Origin: JAKBCQ01 sp021807585
Lineage (GTDB): Bacteria > Planctomycetota > Planctomycetia > Isosphaerales > Isosphaeraceae
DNA length: 10,013 nt
Direction of reading: 5' to 3'
Assembly: GCA_027325115.1 (NCBI GenBank)
Contig: DAHWFG010000006.1
Coordinates: 1 to 10,013, forward strand
Under the pieces are notes generated by a model that did no database searches, was not told where the DNA came from, and saw only the letters and a program-made list of their open reading frames with translations. The stretch's first letter is position 1. Every line of letters starts with the position of its first letter. Made by a program: the position numbers and the translations under genes. Shown here one piece after another: positions 1 to 6,485 of this stretch.

Positions 1-2
1 TG

Positions 3-284
3 AACGGACCCAAGCACCTTTGCGTCGATGCGTACGGAAACGTGTTGATCGCCGATACCGAGAATCATCGAATCCGCGTATACCGACCCTCCGATGGAAC
101 GATCTGGAACGTGGCGGGAACGGGCCGTAAGGGAAAGGGAGGGCTCGGCGGGCTCGCGGTCGAAGCCGAGCTCAATCTTCCTCACGGCGTGACGATCGGG
201 CCGAGGGGCGTCGTTTTCATCTGCGACAGCGGCAATTCGCGGATTCTCAAGCTCGAGCCAGGAAGCGAGCGGGAGAAACGATGA
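3..284 (+). CDS. NHL-repeat protein, C-terminal part (5' end outside window)
   Basis: The reading frame is open from the first complete codon at position 3 to a TGA at 282-284, so only about 93 C-terminal residues are visible. They show two NHL beta-propeller blades. The first has the pattern hLCVDAYGNVLIADTENHRIRV, the second GVTIGPRGVVFICDSGNSRILKL. Each has the D/R-G-x-V-[LF]-I-x-D-[TS]-x-N-x-R-I core typical of NHL repeats. Between the blades is a glycine-rich loop with VAGTGRKGKGG, which in many bacterial NHL proteins marks the transition between blades. The family builds extracytoplasmic or soluble propellers for ligand or protein binding; no catalytic residue can be assigned here. The stop codon lies at the first bases of a degenerate tandem repeat that continues into the intergenic region. 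The family call is secure; the specific role is unknown. Confidence 0.85.
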   Translation, partial: NGPKHLCVDAYGNVLIADTENHRIRVYRPSDGTIWNVAGTGRKGKGGLGGLAVEAELNLPHGVTIGPRGVVFICDSGNSRILKLEPGSEREKR

Positions 285-428
285 GCCATATTTGTATTTA
301 TAACTGCATTTGCATTTGTACTTTGGGAGCGCCGGCCTCTCGGTGAGCCGTATTCGCGTTTGCATTTATATTTCAAATAATATTTGTATACGCACTTGTT
401 CTTTGGGAGGGCGAACCTGGGCTGATGA
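282..428. repeat. degenerate AT-rich direct repeat with CTTTGGGAG core
   Basis: Two related units follow each other. Unit A has TGAGCC at 282-287, then a T-rich stretch rich in TTTGCATTTG/TTTGTATTTA words, then CTTTGGGAGCG at 321-331. Unit B has TGAGCC at 344-349, a longer T-rich stretch with the same kinds of words, then CTTTGGGAGGGCG at 401-413, exactly 80 bases after the first CTTTGGGAG. The AT content is far higher than in the surrounding DNA. The first bases of unit A include the stop codon of the NHL gene. CTTTGGGAGGGCG-type words recur between genes in planctomycete genomes as far as I recall, so this could be a decayed copy of a dispersed intergenic repeat. No function can be assigned. 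Confidence 0.55.
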
Positions 429-589
429 AAAGTTGATCTTGGCGCCGGAAACCGTTCATCCCGGTTTTGATGATCCTGAAGATCGCAGACGATCCGAAAT
501 TCACCTTCGACCCCATACAACCGGCCGCAATTTTAACTGAAGATCGATGATCGATCATGAGATCCGGCTTGACGTATGATATTTCTGTG

Positions 590-684
590 TACTAACCCGA
601 CGCGCAAGCGAGGGTCTTTATCTTCCAGAATAATAACTTATATATTATTGAACAAATACCCCTCGCTTGCGCGTCGGGTTAGTA
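590..684. repeat. perfect 25-bp inverted repeat with 45-base AT-rich spacer
   Basis: The left arm at 590-614 (starting TACTAACCCGACGCGC and ending GCGAGGG) is the exact reverse complement of the right arm at 660-684. The 45-base spacer (615-659) is strikingly AT-rich, with words such as TTATATATTATTG, in a GC-rich setting. The arms would form a very stable stem in RNA or single-stranded DNA. There is no T-run after the right arm, so it does not look like a standard intrinsic terminator. No target-site duplication is evident at the borders and no coding sequence is inside. The arm sequence resembles intergenic repeats I recall from planctomycetes, so a REP/MITE-like element is the most likely identity. 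Confidence 0.8.
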
Positions 685-931
685 TAAGCAAGCCTTCTGA
701 ACGCTCCCCGGCCGATCTCGACGATTCCGTTGATCATGATGTGTTCCAAACACTTCGATCGCCGCCGGCCGCGGCGACATTCCATGCGGATTGCGATTGG
801 GATCGAAATCTCATCTCGGCGACGAGAATCGGTCGATGATAAGATCTGGGATCGTTTCGCGAAGGCGACGATTCCGATCGAATCGCGACCCTGAGGTTCG
901 AGCCGGCGCGCTCACCTTGGTCGAGTCGAGC

Positions 932-959
932 TTGACCGGTTCGGCGTCGTCGTTATCTT
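932..959 (+). promoter_or_regulatory. candidate promoter for rsmH
   Basis: TTGACC (932-937) matches the -35 consensus at five of six positions. It is followed after 16 bases by TATCTT (954-959), which matches the -10 consensus at four of six. Initiation near 966 would leave a leader of about 27 bases before the TTG start of rsmH at 993. This is consistent with the transcript starting in the gene-free stretch just upstream of the rsmH-LysM pair. It is a consensus match only; planctomycete promoters are poorly characterised. Confidence 0.35.
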
Positions 960-992
960 ACGCCATCCCGTCTTATTGATCGACTGCCACAC

Positions 993-1916
993 TTGAGCGA
1001 TTCCGAATCCAATGCCGCGGCGGTGCATCGAGGCGTTTTGATCGCGGAAGTGATCGATCGGCTCGAACCTAAACCCGGCGCGATCGTTCTCGACGGAACC
1101 GCGGGCGCAGGAGGCCACGCTTCCGCGCTGGCGCGCCGAGTCGCTCCGGGGGGTCGCGTGATCGCGCTCGACCGCGACCCTGAAATGCTCGAATTGGCTC
1201 GAAATGCGACCGAAGGGTTGAATGTGGAGTTCGTTCGCGCGTCTTACGACGACGCGAGGTCCGTCTTGGCCGAACGAGGAATCGATCATGTCGACGTCGC
1301 GATTCTCGATTTGGGGCTGTCGTCCGACCAGCTCGCGTGGGCGCGTCGCGGTTTCAGCTTCCAGAACGACGGTCCGCTCGACATGCGCTACGATCCCGAT
1401 CGGCAACGCGAATCGGCCGCCGATCTCGTCAATCGACTCGACGCCGAATCGCTCGCCGATCTCTTTTATCATTACGGCGAGGAGCGATTCAGTCGCAGGA
1501 TTGCTCGGCGGATCGTCGAATCAAGGAAAACCGCTCGGATCGAAACGACAAGCCGACTCGCCGAGATCGTCCGCAAAAGCATCCCCGGCAAGCGTGGACC
1601 GATCGACCCCGCGACACGCGTCTTCCAGGCTCTTCGCATCGCGGTTAACGACGAACTCGATCGGTTGCGAGCGTTCCTTACCGAAGCGATTGATTTCATC
1701 AAGCCCGGCGGTCGCCTCGCGATCATCAGCTTTCATTCACTTGAAGATCGGATCGTCAAACACGCATTCCGAGACGACCCCCACTGGTCGCCTTTAACGC
1801 GAAAACCGATCACCGCCGAGGACCAGGAACGCGCCGAGAATCCCAGGTCCCGAAGCGCGAAAATGAGGGTTGCCGAACGATGCCTGAATACGAAGCAAAT
1901 CCGGCCGAGGGATTGA
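993..1916 (+). CDS. rsmH: 16S rRNA (cytosine(1402)-N(4))-methyltransferase RsmH
   Basis: RsmH (formerly MraW) uses S-adenosylmethionine to N4-methylate C1402 in the decoding centre of 16S rRNA. The 307-residue product has the usual length and all family landmarks. These are the SAM-binding loop DGTAGAGGHA (residues 34-43), the acidic D60 after the second strand, LDLGLSSDQL (106-115), FSFQNDGPLDMRYD (121-134), YGEERFSRRIARRIVE (161-176), ATRVFQALRIAVNDEL (207-222), ISFHSLEDRIVK (245-256) and SAKMRVAER (288-296). The usual His before PATR is Asp here (residue 205). The start is the TTG at 993; a TGA at 933-935 closes the frame upstream, and no clear Shine-Dalgarno is visible. A GTG at 1023, nearer the conserved H-x-x-V-L-I motif, is the alternative. 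The gene overlaps the following LysM gene by 37 bases, implying cotranscription. Neighbouring ftsL, ftsI and mur genes are absent. Confidence 0.96.
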   Translation: MSDSESNAAAVHRGVLIAEVIDRLEPKPGAIVLDGTAGAGGHASALARRVAPGGRVIALDRDPEMLELARNATEGLNVEFVRASYDDARSVLAERGIDHVDVAILDLGLSSDQLAWARRGFSFQNDGPLDMRYDPDRQRESAADLVNRLDAESLADLFYHYGEERFSRRIARRIVESRKTARIETTSRLAEIVRKSIPGKRGPIDPATRVFQALRIAVNDELDRLRAFLTEAIDFIKPGGRLAIISFHSLEDRIVKHAFRDDPHWSPLTRKPITAEDQERAENPRSRSAKMRVAERCLNTKQIRPRD

Positions 1917-4162
1917 TCGGCGTAGCGTCGTCGGTCTCGACATCAACTCCAGGTTCTCCGCATCCCGTCCCGACGTTCCAACCCGCCGGCGGCGAACCGA
2001 ACGTCGAACCGACCGCGAAGCCCTTCGACGAGACGACCGAACCGTTCGAATCGGTCGCATCGAGCGGTCGATTTTTAAGCATGAAAAATCGATACATCCT
2101 CTCGGCGATCGTCTCCGCGGCGATCCTCGTCGGCGTCGTCTTGATCAAACAGAACAGGGTCAAACCTCCCCCGCTCGCGGTCGCGGCCGCCGATGATGCA
2201 TCCAAAGATCAACAAAACAACGAACAAACAACCGACAAAAACGCTTCAGATGAGAAAGCGAGCGATATCGACAAGAACAATATTCCTACCGCGTCAAATC
2301 CGACCGCGAACGCCTCCGGCTCGGCGAAAGCGAGCGAACGCGATTCGGCGATCGCACCCAATTCCGAAGAACCCGTCGTGATCGCGGCGAACGACGAAGC
2401 TCAAGCATCCCCCCCTCCGCAAGCGCCTTCCGATCCTCGACCCGATCCCGCCGCGATTCCGGTTTCGATCGACGAATCGAAGCCCGGCGAAAAATCGACC
2501 GCGGCGAACGAACAGAACGGCGCAGGCGCCGCGACCCCGACCGACCCGGCGCACCCCAAAGAAGACCCCAAAATCGCCGAAGCCGCGCCCAAAGACGCCC
2601 AAAAGAATCCCCAGGATAAACCCTCCGAACCCCCGGCCGCGCCGAATTCCGAAAACGCTCAAACGAATGCACAGACGAGTGCATCTTCTTCAACATCATC
2701 TGTTGATTCAAAGCGGGGTGCGGATACGCCCCCTTCGAAGCCGAACGATTCATCCGCGAGCCCCGCGGACAAGTCGTCGGTCACGGCGAACGAGACGCCC
2801 GTCGTCGCTCCCCCCTCGGCCGATCCGATCGCTCCCGCTCCCGTCCCCGCGGGATCGAGCGGACCGCTTCCGGCGCCCCCTCCGCCCGCCTCGAACGAAT
2901 CGACTCCGGCGACGGCGCCTCTACCGACGACGATTGAATCGCCGAACGCCTCCACGCCCGATCCAAAACCGGTCGCTCCCCCGCTCGATCAAAATCCCGT
3001 CGAGCCCGCTCGGGTTCCTCCGAACCCGGCCGTTCAACCCGCAAACGCACGCGAAAATCAAAAGCCTGACGATGTGAACACATCAAATCTTGGTGCGCCC
3101 CCTACCGCCGAGAAAATCGATCCCGCGCCGCCGAATCCCGCGGCCGGCGATCGAAGATCGACGAACGTCGGCGTGAACGATCCGCCACGGTCGCGGCCGA
3201 GCGAACCCGCGCCGGATTTCAATCGCGCCGAAGCCTTAAATCACGAGCCCGCACGCACCCCCCCCGTCCAATCGGGCGACGCGCCATCAATGAACTCGGG
3301 AGATTGGATCCCGATCCCGAACGCGACGAATCGACGCGATTCGCTCGCGACGAACGGCGGAGAATTCGGCTCGAGCGGATCGAACACGAGCGCAAGCTCG
3401 GCGAGTTCATCGAACTCAATCGAATCCTCGCCGAGTTCGCCTCCCGCCGCGATGATCGACCCGCGCATGACGAACCAACCGAACGGAGCCGCCTCGGCGA
3501 ACGAATCGACCGTTGAATCGATCGATTACAACGGAGAATCACGCGAGCCGATCCGTCATGTCGTTGAAAAAGGTGAGAATTTCTGGACAATTTCACGCCT
3601 TTATTACGATTCGGGACGGTATTACAAAGCGCTCTGGGCCGCGAATCGCGACCGCGTTTCCGCGATCGATCAATTGTATGTTGGAACGACATTGCGTATT
3701 CCGCCGCCGGAAGCGCTCGATCCCAAGTTGATCGAGCCCCCCGCGGGATTGGCGCCTCTTCCCGAACGATCCGACCGCACGGCTGGAACCAAAAAAGTCG
3801 GATCGACGCGCAACGCGTCCGCGCGCGTGGGGTCGATCGATCGATCGGGTTCGTATCGGTCCGACGATCAAGACGAACCGAACGAACGATCCGGCGACGC
3901 GACCGAGATCCGCTCGACCGTCCGCCGGCCCAAACGCCGCGTCAGCTTCGAGGACATGCCCGAAGGGCCGATCACGCAAAAATATGTCGTAAAACGCTAC
4001 GATACAATCCGAAGCATCGCCCGCGACATGCTCGGCGACAGCGGACGAGCAAAAGAGATTATCGATATGAATAAAAACCTGATTGATGATCCTTATGATC
4101 TCCCCGTCGGCGAGGTGATCCTTCTTCCCGAAGACGCCCGCCCGCGCAGAATCCTCCGCTAG
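1880..4162 (+). CDS. single-pass membrane protein with long disordered linker and two LysM domains
   Basis: The 760-residue product has an N-terminal tail of about 70 residues and one hydrophobic segment (residues 72-89, ILSAIVSAAILVGVVLI). About 470 residues of low-complexity linker rich in Pro, Ala, Ser, Asn, Asp and Glu follow. Then come two LysM modules, the first at about 560-608 (HVVEKGENFWTISRLYY...VGTTLRIP) and the second at about 701-750 (KYVVKRYDTIRSIARDML...LPVGEVILLP). LysM modules bind N-acetylglucosamine-containing glycans such as peptidoglycan, so the likely arrangement is an inner-membrane anchor with the LysM end reaching the wall. The ATG at 1880 lies inside rsmH and has a GAGGG 10 bases upstream (1865-1869), which supports it. 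An internal ATG at 2081 just before the membrane segment has no comparable site and would give 693 residues. The gene occupies the place of ftsL after rsmH. No hydrolase domain is seen. A structural or scaffolding role in the envelope is inference. Confidence 0.85.
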   Translation: MPEYEANPAEGLIGVASSVSTSTPGSPHPVPTFQPAGGEPNVEPTAKPFDETTEPFESVASSGRFLSMKNRYILSAIVSAAILVGVVLIKQNRVKPPPLAVAAADDASKDQQNNEQTTDKNASDEKASDIDKNNIPTASNPTANASGSAKASERDSAIAPNSEEPVVIAANDEAQASPPPQAPSDPRPDPAAIPVSIDESKPGEKSTAANEQNGAGAATPTDPAHPKEDPKIAEAAPKDAQKNPQDKPSEPPAAPNSENAQTNAQTSASSSTSSVDSKRGADTPPSKPNDSSASPADKSSVTANETPVVAPPSADPIAPAPVPAGSSGPLPAPPPPASNESTPATAPLPTTIESPNASTPDPKPVAPPLDQNPVEPARVPPNPAVQPANARENQKPDDVNTSNLGAPPTAEKIDPAPPNPAAGDRRSTNVGVNDPPRSRPSEPAPDFNRAEALNHEPARTPPVQSGDAPSMNSGDWIPIPNATNRRDSLATNGGEFGSSGSNTSASSASSSNSIESSPSSPPAAMIDPRMTNQPNGAASANESTVESIDYNGESREPIRHVVEKGENFWTISRLYYDSGRYYKALWAANRDRVSAIDQLYVGTTLRIPPPEALDPKLIEPPAGLAPLPERSDRTAGTKKVGSTRNASARVGSIDRSGSYRSDDQDEPNERSGDATEIRSTVRRPKRRVSFEDMPEGPITQKYVVKRYDTIRSIARDMLGDSGRAKEIIDMNKNLIDDPYDLPVGEVILLPEDARPRRILR

Positions 4163-4368
4163 GACGCGATCCGTTCGGCCGCGAACGATCGACGCGAAAA
4201 CTTCGACGCCGATCACCCCCTTCGGCGCGCGATCGAACTCGAACGATCGCCCCCTCGGAATCTCGAACCGAACGTGCGACGATCTCCTCGCGTCGGTTCG
4301 ATCGTCCGAATCTCTCCCGGTTCGACGCATCGCGTTCTTCTTCATTGAATGTTTGAGAATATCAAGAG

Positions 4369-5517
4369 ATGCCTGTTCAAAATATTAAAGTATTCGTAGC
4401 CGGACCGGCTTATCTCGATCGAGTTCTGGCGATCGACGAATCGCTGCTCGAACGAGCTCCGGAAGACTCCCCCGTCGATCGCAGCGTCGACGGCCGGTTC
4501 GCCGCGGGGGAATCGCGACGACGATCGCTCGAACTCGTCGACGCTTCAAAATCAACGATCGCGATCAAGCTTCCTGAGAGCTGGCCCGGACCTTCGGGAA
4601 CGATCGAAATCGCAACCGATTGGACATGCGATTCATCCGCTTGCGAGAATCAAACAAAAACATCAAATTCCTTTCAACGCGCGATTGAATCGTCGTCGTG
4701 GCACGACGATCTGGGAGGAATGGGCGCGGGCTACGCCGCGGCGCTCGGGGGTAAGCTTCATAGCGCTTTGGGCGCCGGGCCCGATCCGATCGGAACGCGA
4801 GTCGCGGCGTTCCTGAACGATCAATCGATTGAACATCATCCGATCTTCATTCCCGGGCGACCGTCCGATTGGACCCTCTTGATCACGAGCGGTCGACGCG
4901 GCGACAAGCTCGCGATCGGGTTCCGCGGCGCTCACGATGCGATCGACCTACTTCCCGATTCATGGACGCAATCGTGCGAACTCCGCGTCGTCGCGGGCTT
5001 GCCCAATCGGATCGTCGCCGAAGCGTTTCAAGTAAATGATAAATCTATCCACATGTTTGCGCCTTCTATTCGCAATATGCGCGACCGAGCGCCTTCGGTC
5101 GAATCGCTCGCGGGCAAGTTCGATCTGATCTGCTGCAATCGGCTCGAATGGGAAACTCTGGGGGAATGCCGAGCGATTGAACGGTCGACTCCGATCATCG
5201 CGACGACCGACGGAGCGAACGGCTGCCGGATCAGATTTTGGGATCGAGACGGGGTTCGTCGCGAGATCATCGAACCCGCGTTTCCGCGCGCACGGCCGCC
5301 GCGCGATACGAATCGAGCCGGCGAGGCGTTCGCATCAACGCTTGTCACAACATTGATCGAGGCGAACGCGACGCTCGATCGAATCGACCCCGCGCTGATT
5401 CAAGCCGCGACGATCCGCGCCTCGGCCGCCGCCGCGCTCGAGATCGACCTCGTTCGCTTCGGTTTCCCCAGCCGATTCGCGATCGATCGCGCCGTTCAAG
5501 ACGGCATGATTCCCTAA
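4369..5517 (+). CDS. divergent PfkB/ribokinase-family sugar kinase homologue
   Basis: The 382-residue product follows the PfkB (ribokinase-like) plan. It has an N-terminal strand VFVAGPAYLDRVLAID (residues 8-23) and the substrate-side GG motif LGGMGAGYAAALGG (115-128). GAGPDPIGTRVAAFL (135-149) comes next, then CNRLEWETL (256-264) matching the N-x-x-E motif and TTDGANGC (279-286). The C-terminal signature is DTNRAGEAFAS (313-323). Members phosphorylate sugars or nucleosides with ATP. Two points are odd. The catalytic Asp of the DTxGAGD signature is Glu here (E319, codon GAG at 5323-5325), with the preceding Gly replaced by Arg. The segment between the first strand and the GG motif is about 90 residues, much longer than the usual lid of roughly 25-30. 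The ATG at 4369 has only a weak AAGAG immediately upstream. The substrate cannot be told from sequence, and reduced or lost catalysis is possible. Confidence 0.8.
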   Translation: MPVQNIKVFVAGPAYLDRVLAIDESLLERAPEDSPVDRSVDGRFAAGESRRRSLELVDASKSTIAIKLPESWPGPSGTIEIATDWTCDSSACENQTKTSNSFQRAIESSSWHDDLGGMGAGYAAALGGKLHSALGAGPDPIGTRVAAFLNDQSIEHHPIFIPGRPSDWTLLITSGRRGDKLAIGFRGAHDAIDLLPDSWTQSCELRVVAGLPNRIVAEAFQVNDKSIHMFAPSIRNMRDRAPSVESLAGKFDLICCNRLEWETLGECRAIERSTPIIATTDGANGCRIRFWDRDGVRREIIEPAFPRARPPRDTNRAGEAFASTLVTTLIEANATLDRIDPALIQAATIRASAAAALEIDLVRFGFPSRFAIDRAVQDGMIP

Positions 5518-5567
5518 AAACATCCGATTTCTCCCAGCCGATCTGTCGCGCAACGGTCGTATTCGGC

Positions 5568-5573
5568 TAAAAT
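5568..5573 (+). promoter_or_regulatory. possible -10 element before the STN-domain gene
   Basis: TAAAAT within GGCTAAAATCGAGG matches the -10 consensus at five of six positions and lies 60 bases before the ATG at 5634, in the gap after the PfkB gene. No good -35 hexamer is found 16-19 bases upstream. The same CTAAAATCGA string recurs at 9940-9949. This is a weak call. Confidence 0.25.
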
Positions 5574-5633
5574 CGAGGATCAGCGGCCGTACGGATGCGG
5601 AACGATCGGGAGCGACGAGGAGAAGCCGATTCG

Positions 5634-6461
5634 ATGAAAAGAATCCATCGCCATGTTTCGATCTGGCTTGCGGTTTTGGTTTTCGTCATTGCGCAGGCGG
5701 CGCTCGCTCGCCGCCCGCTCGCGGGGAAATCTACCGACGCCGCGGATAAGCGCGAAGCGACGCGGCCGATCGGCGAAGAGCCGGCGAACAAGAATCAACC
5801 CGCCTCGAACCTCCCGCGAGCCGAGAGCCCCGCGATCGAGGCGCTCGACGCGCAACCCCCCGACACCCGCCGGCCGCCGCGGAACATCCCCAACCGGGCC
5901 GAGCTCGCCGAACCCGCAAGCAAAATCGAACCCGCCGGCAAAACCGAACCAGCGAGCGATGTTTCGGGCTCGGTTCAAGACGTCTTACTACGACCGACGC
6001 GATTGCCGTTCGCCGCCGAAACGACTCTCGCAGACGTCGCCGAATATCTGCGGAAAACGTACAGGATTCGCGTCGTCGTCGACGCCGCGGCGCTCAAGCG
6101 AACCAAGGCCAAGCTCGTCGACAAAGTTCAACTCGATCTCGACGGCGTTCGGCTCAAAACCGGGCTGAAACTCCTGCTCGATCAAGTCGGCCTGACGTAT
6201 CGCGTCGTCGCCGAGGATAATCTCTTAATTATCACCGATTCCACGGGCGCCGACGACCGCATCGGTCGGATCTGGACCGAGCTCAAGGCGCTGCACCGCG
6301 ACGTGCACGACCTGCAAAACGCGGTCGACGACCTGCGCGAGCTGCAAGGACTGATCGACGGAGACGGTCAATTGCGCAAGCCTACGATTATTGAAGAGGC
6401 GCCCGACGATCTCAAAGACAAACCCGCCGCGGTCGATCCCAAATCGCGTCCCGGCATCTAA
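5634..6461 (+). CDS. secreted STN-like domain protein with C-terminal helix
   Basis: The ATG at 5634 is preferred over one at 5595. It has GAGGAGA (5617-5623) 10 bases upstream and begins a classic signal peptide: MKRIHRH, then a hydrophobic core VSIWLAVLVFVIAQA, with likely cleavage after ALA at residue 25. Of the 275 residues, about 26-118 are a disordered stretch rich in Pro, Ala, Glu, Arg and Lys. Residues about 125-201 form an STN-like (secretin/TonB short N-terminal) fold: TLADVAEYLRKTYRIRVVVD, then LDLDGVRLKTGLKLLL and LTYRVVAEDNLLIIT. Residues about 213-240 form a probable amphipathic or coiled-coil helix (ELKALHRDVHDLQNAVDDL). No secretin pore or TonB-dependent barrel follows. In planctomycetes such orphan STN-like modules are common in exported proteins of unknown role; here a periplasmic protein-protein interaction role is likely. 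The next gene starts 24 bases downstream. Confidence 0.75.
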   Translation: MKRIHRHVSIWLAVLVFVIAQAALARRPLAGKSTDAADKREATRPIGEEPANKNQPASNLPRAESPAIEALDAQPPDTRRPPRNIPNRAELAEPASKIEPAGKTEPASDVSGSVQDVLLRPTRLPFAAETTLADVAEYLRKTYRIRVVVDAAALKRTKAKLVDKVQLDLDGVRLKTGLKLLLDQVGLTYRVVAEDNLLIITDSTGADDRIGRIWTELKALHRDVHDLQNAVDDLRELQGLIDGDGQLRKPTIIEEAPDDLKDKPAAVDPKSRPGI

Positions 6462-6485
6462 ATTCTCTTATTGATTGAATGAAGT

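Larger units (their letters stand above)
285..992. other. gene-free stretch of about 700 bases upstream of rsmH
   Basis: No convincing coding region was found on either strand. The short open frames here have no recognisable domain, no good ribosome-binding site, and poor agreement with the codon use of neighbouring genes. The stretch contains an AT-rich degenerate tandem repeat (about 282-428), then ordinary-looking GC-rich sequence with a small TGATCGATCA palindrome (548-557). A large perfect inverted repeat follows (590-684), then about 245 bases (685-931) in which I see nothing specific, and finally a candidate promoter (932-959) for rsmH. No mraZ, which often precedes rsmH in other bacteria, is present. 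Confidence 0.7.

Noticed and set aside
310..540. Short open frames on both strands (also 182-520 and 373-558 minus) after the NHL gene
   Set aside because: They run through the AT-rich repeat, share no family features, lack ribosome-binding sites and have atypical codon use.
590..684. Intrinsic terminator
   Set aside because: The spacer of 45 bases is too long for a terminator loop, no T-run follows the right arm, and the nearest upstream gene ends 300 bases earlier.
912..1472. A 186-codon minus-strand open frame opposite the start of rsmH
   Set aside because: rsmH motifs on the plus strand are unambiguous, and the antisense product is low in recognisable features.
3593..4345. A 250-codon minus-strand open frame antisense to the end of the LysM gene and extending into the gap after it
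   Set aside because: It overlaps both LysM modules, which are clearly coded on the plus strand. It has no recognisable domain or signal and is best explained as a shadow of GC-rich codon bias. No good ribosome-binding site precedes its start.
4163..4368. Terminator or RNA gene in the gap between the LysM and PfkB genes
   Set aside because: The only clear hairpin is a 6-bp stem, CGTTCG with CGAACG around GCCG just after the stop, without a following T-run. Nothing else structured was recognised.
5595..5633. Upstream ATG at 5595 as the start of the STN-domain protein
   Set aside because: It would place 13 charged residues before an otherwise perfect signal peptide, and the GAGGAGA site is correctly spaced only for the ATG at 5634.
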